Below, one piece after another: positions 1-5,207 of a DNA stretch of 5,207 nt. Numbering within the stretch: the stretch's first letter is position 1; every line of letters starts with the position of its first letter. The stretch is from Bacteroidota bacterium (GTDB taxonomy: Bacteria; Bacteroidota; Bacteroidia; Flavobacteriales; Weeksellaceae): contig JAFDZJ010000394.1 in the NCBI GenBank assembly GCA_018266965.1, forward strand, positions 1 to 5,207. Reading direction: 5' to 3'. The notes under the pieces are model-generated. The model did not search any database, was not told the origin of the DNA, and saw nothing but the letters and a program-made list of their open reading frames with translations. The translations under genes were made by a program, and so were the position numbers.

Positions 1-1166
1 AACTTGAAACAGCATGGACTGTTTTTTACGAAAGGTATTTCGGAAATCATAAAAAATTATACAAGCTGTCTGAGTCTTTTGCACCATTTTACTATTACTA
101 TCACAAAGAAGGAGTAAAACCCCACGACCGTCCAGCAATTAATATTGACATTGGTGGTGGCACCACAGATATAGTTATTTATAAAAGCGAAACACCGATT
201 CTATTAAGTTCTTTTAGGTTTGCCGCAAATTCTATTTTCGGTGATGGATATGGCTATACTTCGAATGATAATGGCTTTGTTCAGAAATATGAACCAATAA
301 TAAAAAATTCGCTTTCTAATACATCGGCAAAAAATTTACTAAGTATTTATGACAGCCTAAAACAAAAGACAAACAATTCTATTGAACTATGCGAATTCTT
401 CTTTTCAATTGAGGAAAATAAAATTATTAGGGACAATAAAATTGCATTATCATTTTCAAAACTACTTTCTGAGGACAATGATTTAAAACTAGTATTTGTT
501 TTCTTTTATACAGCCATTATTTATCATGTTGCTAATTTAATGAAAACTAAAAATTTGCCAATTCCTCAGTTCATTACTTTTAGTGGCAATGGTTCGAAAT
601 TGATAAAAATTGCTAGTGGTGGGAAAGACTTGTCCACATTAAAAGATTTTACAAAAGTAATCTTCAATGATGTATACGGTTCACAAGAAAATATTTCACT
701 GGAATTTAGAATGTTCGATAACCCAAAAGAAATTACATGCAAAGGTGGTTTAGAATGTAGGGACTATTCAAAATTTGAAGCATTAGAAAAGGAAATATTA
801 AACGTTTTGATTGGTATTGATAAAACAAGTACAATCCCTTCAGCAGAGTTAAAATACAACCAAATTGAAAATGACGGTATCAAGAATCAAGTTAAAGCCG
901 AGGCTTTTAGCTTTATTGACACTTTCTTTGGCTACAATTCAAAATTTAATTTCTTTGAAAACTTTGGAATTAATCCAAAAAATTTAGAGAAATACAAGCT
1001 GCTTTTAAAAGAAAACATTGCAAATGATTTAGTAAGTGGGATAAAAGAGAAAATAGCAGAAGCAAATGACAATGTTGACATAAATATTGAGGAGACATTG
1101 TTTTTTTACCCATTGAAGGGCTGTATTAATAGACTAGCTAACCAAATCCATAACGATAACAAGTAA
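1..1166 (+). CDS. Actin/Hsp70-fold ATPase-like protein, 5'-truncated by the window edge
   Basis: The reading frame is open from the first complete codon (base 3) to the TAA at 1164-1166, giving 387 visible residues; the true start lies upstream. Visible residues 49-56 read DIGGGTTD, the phosphate-2 motif of the actin/Hsp70/ParM ATPase superfamily. Residues 193-199 (FSGNGSK) fit the adenosine motif, and PKEITCKGGL follows at about 241-250, as in Hsp70-like and SrfB-like proteins. The phosphate-1 loop should lie upstream. A further 135 residues run to a C-terminal IEETLFFYPLKG segment (362-373). No DnaK-type beta substrate-binding domain, signal peptide or membrane helix is seen, so it is probably cytoplasmic. 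The ATG at 540 lies inside the fold, after the phosphate-2 motif, and is not the start. It is the first visible gene of the operon, 12 bases before the next. It is probably an ATP-dependent regulator or assembly factor for the membrane complex (inference). The fold is fairly secure; the exact family is not, and SrfB-like is one candidate. Confidence 0.85.
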   Translation, partial: LETAWTVFYERYFGNHKKLYKLSESFAPFYYYYHKEGVKPHDRPAINIDIGGGTTDIVIYKSETPILLSSFRFAANSIFGDGYGYTSNDNGFVQKYEPIIKNSLSNTSAKNLLSIYDSLKQKTNNSIELCEFFFSIEENKIIRDNKIALSFSKLLSEDNDLKLVFVFFYTAIIYHVANLMKTKNLPIPQFITFSGNGSKLIKIASGGKDLSTLKDFTKVIFNDVYGSQENISLEFRMFDNPKEITCKGGLECRDYSKFEALEKEILNVLIGIDKTSTIPSAELKYNQIENDGIKNQVKAEAFSFIDTFFGYNSKFNFFENFGINPKNLEKYKLLLKENIANDLVSGIKEKIAEANDNVDINIEETLFFYPLKGCINRLANQIHNDNK

Positions 1167-1178
1167 TTACAAACTAAC

Positions 1179-2426
1179 ATGAAAATAAAACTATGTTTTT
1201 CTTTTTTGTGTTTGCTCTTGACAATTTTGTCTTTCGGTCAAGTTACACAAGAAGCAATAAGTAAGTCACGAGATTATATAAATTACAAATTGACGAACTA
1301 CTGTATTGAAAAATTTGTGAATTCGCCGGATGGACAAAAGAATAGAATAGTTTATGATAGTATAAAAACCCATCTAACAACAAAGACGTTAGCAGATGCC
1401 TCAAATTATAATACTTTATCAGCACAATTATCCAACAGGTTTGATAAGGTAAAAATCAAATTGTCTGAAAACATTAATAAGTTAGATTTAGGTGAACTTG
1501 TCAATAAATCCCCCGAAGAATCTGCTAGCATAATTATCAGTAAGTCTCTCGATGTTTACAAAAACCAATACGGCACCAAGTTTCCTATTGATGATGAAGC
1601 TATGAAATCTAATCTTGAAAAAGAAATACTAGAGTTTTTAAAGAAAGCTGTCCCGCCTGTTGTTGCCCCCTCCACCACCCCAAATGTTTCAATTGACAGC
1701 CCAGCAAATAAAACAGTGGATGGAATACAAAATGAAATGAAAAGTAATGAGAAAGGATTTTTCTCCTTTTCACATTTAAATTTCTGGAATTTACTAACAT
1801 TATTTTTAATCATAGGAGTCTTGATTTTTTGTCTCATTCAGATGTCGAATATTCATGACAGAATAGACAGAAGAAAAAAAATAGCAGATGATGATACTAC
1901 ACCAAATAGGTTTACACAACATGATTCATATTCCAAAAATGTAACTAAAAGTGACGTTGAACGATTTATTCAAAATAGTGATAAAATATCTGAGCTAAAT
2001 GATGCAATTAGCAAATTGCAAAATAGAATTTCAATACTTGAATATAGCAGTACAATTCCAAGCCAGGTCATTCAAAAGCAGCAACCTACTGAAACGTATC
2101 AAACCAGTGCAGACGAAGTATTTTATATGATGAAGCCGGTGGATGACTATTTTCCCAACTCTAATAAAAGCTACCAAAAAAATGATACTGTTTACAGGTT
2201 TATAGTAAAATCGAATAAAACTGAAGCTTTGTTTGAAATTCATACAGGAGGTGCACCAGTAAATGATATTGCAAAAAGAAGTGAGGCATATATTAAACCA
2301 GCTTGCGAAGAAGAAAATATGCCAGGTAGTCCAGTTAATAATATTATCACCAAACGTAAAGGAGTTGCATCACTGGAAGGCGACAAATGGATTATCAAAT
2401 CAAAAGCAATAATCAGATATGAATAA
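1179..2426 (+). CDS. Signal-peptide membrane protein with periplasmic region, one TM helix, cytoplasmic coiled coil and conserved-looking C-terminal domain
   Basis: The function is not known to me. Residues 1-20 form a Sec signal peptide (KIK, hydrophobic core, then SFG|Q), which supports the ATG at 1179. Residues 21-158 are a mainly helical, probably periplasmic region, followed by a Pro/Thr/Val-rich linker (159-176). A membrane helix spans about 203-221. The basic stretch after it (RIDRRKK) predicts that the C-terminus is cytoplasmic. Residues about 256-289 have heptad-like hydrophobics typical of a coiled coil. The last 105 residues (311-415) form a separate alpha/beta-looking domain with the pattern YF...NDTVYRF...EALFEI...GDKWIIKSKA. 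From memory, similar C-terminal domains occur in other Bacteroidota proteins, but I cannot name a family. The gene starts 12 bases after the ATPase-like gene and overlaps the ZorA-like gene by 8 bases. A role as a scaffold linking the cytoplasmic ATPase to the envelope motor is inference. If the signal peptide is not cleaved, it would be a two-helix protein. Confidence 0.85.
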   Translation: MKIKLCFSFLCLLLTILSFGQVTQEAISKSRDYINYKLTNYCIEKFVNSPDGQKNRIVYDSIKTHLTTKTLADASNYNTLSAQLSNRFDKVKIKLSENINKLDLGELVNKSPEESASIIISKSLDVYKNQYGTKFPIDDEAMKSNLEKEILEFLKKAVPPVVAPSTTPNVSIDSPANKTVDGIQNEMKSNEKGFFSFSHLNFWNLLTLFLIIGVLIFCLIQMSNIHDRIDRRKKIADDDTTPNRFTQHDSYSKNVTKSDVERFIQNSDKISELNDAISKLQNRISILEYSSTIPSQVIQKQQPTETYQTSADEVFYMMKPVDDYFPNSNKSYQKNDTVYRFIVKSNKTEALFEIHTGGAPVNDIAKRSEAYIKPACEEENMPGSPVNNIITKRKGVASLEGDKWIIKSKAIIRYE

Positions 2427-3999
2427 ATTTGAGGCATTAGAATTAACTGGAGTTTGCATAATTATTGCGGTACAACTTTATATCTTTTACAGAACAAAAA
2501 GTAAAATAGCTGTATTCAAATCAATATTTCCCGAATCAGATTGCTTTGAAATCATTAAGCCAGGCTTTTCAAAATCCTTTTTTGATTTGCATCCTAAGGA
2601 ACTATTGTCGGACATTAGGAAATATGCACAAGAAAGCCAACCAAAAATCATACAACCAGAAATTAAAACCCCTGACGGCATTGTTTTAAGACCGGATATA
2701 TATGAAGATGATGACAGGATTTATATAGACCTAATTCATAAAAAGTCTGGTGGCAATCATGTAACTGATAAACTGATTTATGCACTGAACACTTACCTAA
2801 TCAGAAATAGAGGTGTTGCATCTGACTTCCACCTTATTAAGGATGTAATTGAACGTAATACTGATGCAATTGAAGATGATATAAGCCAATCAATCTCTCT
2901 GCCACTGTATCTTGGCCTATTAGGTACTTTTTTAGGAATAGTATTTGGTTTGTTTCAAATTTCGGGGGTAGACTTTGTAACTGAACCTGCTGCATTAGAC
3001 AGTGCAATTTCCCTCCTTTTAGGAGGAGTAAAAATTGCGATGATAGCAAGTTTTACTGGCTTGTTACTTACCATTATAAATTCAGGATATATTTTTAAAG
3101 GTGCTAAAGTTTTAGTTGAAGACAAAAAAAATGACTTTTACACATTTATCCAGATTGATTTACTTCCACTGCTAAACCAAAATATTAATTCTACATTATT
3201 TTCATTACAAAGCAACTTACATAAATTCAATGAAGAATTTAAAGGGAACGTAGGGAAACTTAGTTCTGTAATGGGTAAAAATCATGACGCTTTAATAGCA
3301 CAAGAGAAAATACTTACGACACTGGACAACATGGATATAATGGAATTTGCAAAAGCCAATGTAAAAGTGTTAAGAGAATTACAGGTATCTACTGATAAAT
3401 TTGCTGAGTTTAATATGTATCTAAGTTCAATTAATGACCTAGTAAATGATACAAAAGGATTTACAGTTAAGTTGAATGAAATGATTGAACGAACTGGAAA
3501 CTTTCATGAACTAGGCCAGCAAATAATAGCAATATTTTCCGAAAACAAAGAATTAGTAAAATTTCTCCAAAGTCATTACAATGCTTTAGATAATAGCCAT
3601 CAATTAATAACACAAGCCGTAAACGGTGTTGGAAATACATTAGATGAATCATTAGTAAAACTCAAAGAATTCACTCAAGACAGAATAATGGAGGTACAGA
3701 AATTAACATTAAAAGAACTTGAGTTGATGCAAAAGGAGTATCCAGAAAGATGGAAAAAATTAGATAGGCTCGATTTTTTAGAGCCAGTGAGTAAACATTT
3801 ATCTGATATGAAAATGAGTAATGCTTCACAAATAGGCAGCGTATCAAACGAAATAAAATCCTTTAATGATAAATTATCTAAAATGATAATAGAGTTAGAA
3901 GCGATTAAGAAAAATGGGCAAAGTACAATAGGTAACAAAATATCCAGGTCCTTTAAGAAAATCTTTAAGAAAAAGGAAGAACAAAATAATGAACTCTAA
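2419..3999 (+). CDS. ZorA-like MotA/TolQ/ExbB-family proton-channel protein with long helical tail
   Basis: This is the likely stator/channel subunit of an inner-membrane ion-driven motor. Three membrane helices are visible: about 7-24, 160-182 and 198-222. Helix 2 carries the family signature PLYLGLLGTFLG (Thr170), and helix 3 carries ASFTGLLLT. By eye, Thr170 and Ser211 align with the two polar pore residues of TolQ/ExbB. Between helices 1 and 2 lies a charged region of about 130 residues, predicted cytoplasmic from the basic RTKSK after helix 1. It ends in a motif-rich stretch (NTYLIRNRG, DFHLIKDVIERN) that I recall from Bacteroidota relatives. After helix 3 about 300 residues are almost wholly helical, which matches the cytoplasmic tail of ZorA rather than the short TolQ or ExbB. 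The end is strongly basic (507-519). The gene overlaps its upstream neighbour by 8 bases and the ZorB-like gene by 11. The MotA/ZorA fold is secure; membership of a named Zorya type is not established. Confidence 0.9.
   Translation: MNKFEALELTGVCIIIAVQLYIFYRTKSKIAVFKSIFPESDCFEIIKPGFSKSFFDLHPKELLSDIRKYAQESQPKIIQPEIKTPDGIVLRPDIYEDDDRIYIDLIHKKSGGNHVTDKLIYALNTYLIRNRGVASDFHLIKDVIERNTDAIEDDISQSISLPLYLGLLGTFLGIVFGLFQISGVDFVTEPAALDSAISLLLGGVKIAMIASFTGLLLTIINSGYIFKGAKVLVEDKKNDFYTFIQIDLLPLLNQNINSTLFSLQSNLHKFNEEFKGNVGKLSSVMGKNHDALIAQEKILTTLDNMDIMEFAKANVKVLRELQVSTDKFAEFNMYLSSINDLVNDTKGFTVKLNEMIERTGNFHELGQQIIAIFSENKELVKFLQSHYNALDNSHQLITQAVNGVGNTLDESLVKLKEFTQDRIMEVQKLTLKELELMQKEYPERWKKLDRLDFLEPVSKHLSDMKMSNASQIGSVSNEIKSFNDKLSKMIIELEAIKKNGQSTIGNKISRSFKKIFKKKEEQNNEL
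3973..3977 (+). promoter_or_regulatory. Possible Shine-Dalgarno (AAGGA) for the ZorB-like gene
   Basis: AAGGA lies inside the last codons of the ZorA-like gene, 11 bases before the ATG at 3989. It is a five-base match to the consensus AAGGAGG in a setting where most starts lack one. The run is also explained by Lys/Glu codons, so it may be chance. Together with the 11-base gene overlap it would allow re-initiation on the second subunit. Confidence 0.35.
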
Positions 4000-4645
4000 A
4001 AAAACAGATTTCTTTTGGCCTAGTTACACAGACTTAATGACAAGTCTGTTTTTTATTATGCTTGTACTCTTCGTTTTAGTCTTTACTAAGCAATCTAGAC
4101 AAATAAAAGATTTGGAAAGGCAGTTGGCAATTGTAAATGCAGTTGATGAAAATTTAAAACCTCTAAAAAGTGAAAAATCTTTATTTACTTATGAAGAGGA
4201 ATATAAAAGGTTCAAACTTTCATTCGATGTAAAATTCAATCCCGATAAATCAAAAATATCTTCAAGTGATTTGGAAAATTATTTTTCAACAATTAGCAAC
4301 ATTAATAGAGCCGGGGTTAAATTAAAATCAATTATAGATGGTTTGAAAAAATCAAAAGAATCTGATTCAAAGCTTAAAGATGTTTCGTACATTTTAGTCA
4401 TTGCAGGATATGCCTCCAAAACTGGCGAGGAAAATCACAATTATGAATTAAGCTATCAAAGGGCATTGAGTTTGAGAAACTATTGGCGGACACAAGGAAT
4501 TGACTTTGAAGCACCGGAATATAACAACCTTATTGACTTACAACTATCTGGGAATGGCTGGGGTGGTGTTGGAAGACAAATAAACGAAGCTGACAATCAA
4601 AGATTTTTAATTCAAATTTTTCCAAAAATAGGTGACATCAAATGA
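3989..4645 (+). CDS. ZorB-like MotB/OmpA-family motor partner protein
   Basis: This is the probable partner of the preceding channel protein: a single-pass inner-membrane protein whose periplasmic domain would bind the cell wall. The N-terminus reads FFWPSYTDLMTSLFFIML, the hallmark of ZorB/MotB-type proteins. Asp15 at the start of the membrane helix (about 15-33) is the predicted proton-carrying residue. A short helical linker (34-60) leads to an OmpA-like domain at about 70-212. Its strand FDVKFNPDKSKIS, its core LVIAGYASKTG, its NYELSYQRALSLRNYW helix (Arg158) and its closing NQRFLIQI match the family order. The canonical Asp in the TD-x-x-G segment of peptidoglycan-binding OmpA domains is not evident here. 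The start overlaps the ZorA-like gene by 11 bases and leaves only a short cytoplasmic N-terminus, as expected. The stop overlaps the next ATG by 4 bases. Pairing with a MotA-type gene in this order is typical of Zorya, flagellar and Tol/Exb-like motors; the tail on the partner favours Zorya-like. Confidence 0.9.
   Translation: MNSKKTDFFWPSYTDLMTSLFFIMLVLFVLVFTKQSRQIKDLERQLAIVNAVDENLKPLKSEKSLFTYEEEYKRFKLSFDVKFNPDKSKISSSDLENYFSTISNINRAGVKLKSIIDGLKKSKESDSKLKDVSYILVIAGYASKTGEENHNYELSYQRALSLRNYWRTQGIDFEAPEYNNLIDLQLSGNGWGGVGRQINEADNQRFLIQIFPKIGDIK
4028..4054 (+). other. Terminator-like stem-loop inside the ZorB-like gene
   Basis: ACAGACTT (4028-4035) and AAGTCTGT (4042-4049) are perfect 8-base inverted repeats separated by a 6-base loop. 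T4050-4054 continue directly from the stem, so a run of six T begins at 4049. This is the layout of an intrinsic terminator, but the stem has only three G-C pairs and would be weak. It lies over codons 14-22 of the ZorB-like gene, including the key Asp15 codon, so coding constraint could have produced it by chance. If functional it could reduce transcription of the ZorB-like and later genes relative to the ZorA-like gene. Confidence 0.3.
4630..4635 (+). promoter_or_regulatory. Likely Shine-Dalgarno (AGGTGA) for the protease gene
   Basis: AGGTGA is a perfect part of the anti-Shine-Dalgarno complement (AAGGAGGTGATC). It sits 6 bases before the ATG at 4642, within the final codons of the ZorB-like gene. 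It supports this ATG as the start, in agreement with the lipobox. Confidence 0.45.
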
Positions 4646-5169
4646 TTAGAATAACCATAATACTTTTACTAATCTCCATGATTTTTTCTGGCTGTTCGGG
4701 CTGCTCAAAATCAGGCAGATATAAAAAGAAAAACAGTGGTTCTCAACCGACCGAAGTTGCATCTACTAAAAGACAATTTTCCGGAAAGACTATTATTAAA
4801 ATGACAAAAGAAAATGGCGTTTACAAAATACCAGTATTAATAAATGGTCTAAATATGGTTTTCATATTTGATACAGGAGCAGGACTAATTTCAATTTCAA
4901 ATGTTGAAGCCTCATATTTATACAAACAAGGAAAATTAACTAAAGAGGATATTTTAGGGAAGGCAGAATTTATTGATGCTAATGGAGATATTTCTGTTGG
5001 AACAATTATTAAATTGAAAGAAGTAACAATTGGGGACAGAACGATATACGATATAAATGCTTCTGTTGTTAATAACTCAATAGCACCATTACTTTTTGGC
5101 CAATCTGCATTAGAACAATTTGGCAAAATATCAATTGACTACAATAACAATACGGTAACTTTCGAATGA
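4642..5169 (+). CDS. Retropepsin-like (clan AA) aspartic protease lipoprotein
   Basis: This is a predicted membrane-anchored peptidase of the cell envelope. Residues 1-17 are a lipoprotein signal peptide ending in a lipobox-like FSG|C (Cys18), followed by a low-complexity Cys/Ser/Lys/Gly linker to about 45. The protease domain (about 48-175) has the order expected for single-domain retropepsin-like bacterial proteins. Strand YKIPVLINGLNMVFIF comes first, then the catalytic FDTGAG (Asp77-Thr-Gly) and ISIS. The closing segment is LLFGQSALEQFGKISIDY plus NNNTVTF, the usual LLG-S-L--FGK-IDY pattern. With one DTG it should act as a homodimer. The start is fixed by the lipobox; the ATG shares an ATGA overlap with the ZorB-like stop and follows AGGTGA by 6 bases. 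Operon position suggests processing or sensing at the periplasmic side of the motor (inference). Its substrate cannot be read from the sequence. An unrelated envelope peptidase simply sharing the transcript is possible. Confidence 0.88.
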   Translation: MIRITIILLLISMIFSGCSGCSKSGRYKKKNSGSQPTEVASTKRQFSGKTIIKMTKENGVYKIPVLINGLNMVFIFDTGAGLISISNVEASYLYKQGKLTKEDILGKAEFIDANGDISVGTIIKLKEVTIGDRTIYDINASVVNNSIAPLLFGQSALEQFGKISIDYNNNTVTFE

Positions 5170-5207
5170 AATATTCTGCTTCTTTACTATTAGTCATATT
5201 ACCATTA
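5166..5207 (+). CDS. Start of a further exported protein, 3'-truncated by the window edge
   Basis: An ATG at 5166 overlaps the TGA of the protease gene (ATGA, 5166-5169) and opens a frame that runs without a stop to the end of the window. The 14 visible residues are MKYSASLLLVILPL: a short basic N-terminus followed by a hydrophobic stretch, typical of a signal peptide or a first membrane helix. The 4-base overlap repeats the arrangement at the previous junction, which argues for a real coupled gene. Nothing can be said about its function. There is no Shine-Dalgarno-like sequence before it, so it probably depends on translational coupling. Confidence 0.6.
   Translation, partial: MKYSASLLLVILPL

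Noticed and set aside
540..1166. A separate 208-residue gene starting at the ATG at 540
   Set aside because: The same frame is open upstream to the window edge and holds the phosphate-2 motif of the same fold, so this ATG is an internal Met.
1167..1178. Promoter between the ATPase-like gene and the bridging-protein gene
   Set aside because: The gap is 12 bases, with no room for one, and no convincing TTTG / TAnnTTTG pair of the Bacteroidota type was seen at the end of the upstream gene.
1556..1837. Reverse-strand open frames of 60-100 codons across the window (for example 1556-1837, 3675-3938, 4821-5126)
   Set aside because: They lie wholly opposite well-supported genes, show no recognisable motifs, and are expected by chance in AT-rich DNA with few complementary-strand stops.
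3767..3785. Inverted repeat GGCTC / GAGCC with a T-rich loop in the ZorA-like tail
   Set aside because: It has a five-base stem with a nine-base loop and no following T tract; the T run is in the loop, so it is not a terminator shape.
2419..4645. A plain TolQR/ExbBD or flagellar MotAB pair
   Set aside because: The channel protein has three rather than four membrane helices as in MotA, and about 300 residues of helical tail that TolQ and ExbB lack. The partner has a full OmpA-like domain, unlike TolR and ExbD. No tol, ton or flagellar genes are nearby.
4642..5169. Retroviral or retrotransposon-derived protease from a mobile element
   Set aside because: The protein has a bacterial lipoprotein signal, there is no reverse transcriptase or gag-like sequence, and it overlaps the operon genes; single-domain retropepsin-like proteins are common in bacteria.

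Overview
The window is AT-rich, almost entirely coding on the + strand, and looks like a piece of a Bacteroidota chromosome. The reasons are Asn/Lys/Ile-rich proteins, mostly weak or absent Shine-Dalgarno sequences, and a signal peptide ending in the 'SFGQ' style common in that phylum. No rRNA, tRNA, CRISPR array, insertion sequence or integrase is visible. The only non-coding gap is 12 bases (1167-1178), so no promoter or terminator separates any of the genes. Both ends of the window cut through genes.

Layout, all on the + strand: (1) the C-terminal 387 codons of an actin/Hsp70-fold ATPase-like protein (window start to 1166). It shows a phosphate-2 motif and an adenosine-type motif, and its true start lies upstream of the window. 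(2) A 415-residue membrane protein with a signal peptide, a periplasmic part, one internal membrane helix and a cytoplasmic coiled coil plus C-terminal domain (1179-2426). (3) A 526-residue MotA/TolQ/ExbB-type proton-channel protein with a very long helical C-terminal tail, resembling ZorA (2419-3999). (4) A 218-residue MotB/OmpA-type partner resembling ZorB, with the conserved Asp at the start of its single membrane helix (3989-4645). (5) A 175-residue lipoprotein with a retropepsin-like aspartic protease domain (4642-5169). (6) The first 14 codons of a further exported protein (5166 to the window end).

Genes 2 to 6 overlap one another by 8, 11, 4 and 4 bases, and gene 2 starts 12 bases after gene 1. 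This is a tightly coupled operon whose products are probably made together. The core is an ion-driven inner-membrane motor pair (genes 3 and 4) of the kind used in Zorya anti-phage defence. The usual Zorya effectors (ZorC/ZorD helicase or ZorE nuclease) are not in the window. The motor is instead flanked by an Hsp70/actin-like ATPase, a single-pass scaffold reaching both cytoplasm and periplasm, and an envelope-anchored peptidase.

The most economical reading is a Zorya-like or Tol/Exb-like envelope-spanning machine. In it the cytoplasmic ATPase and the helical tail act as sensor or effector, and the lipoprotein protease acts on the periplasmic side. The fold assignments rest on motifs visible in the sequence. 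The defence role and the idea that all parts form one system are inference.
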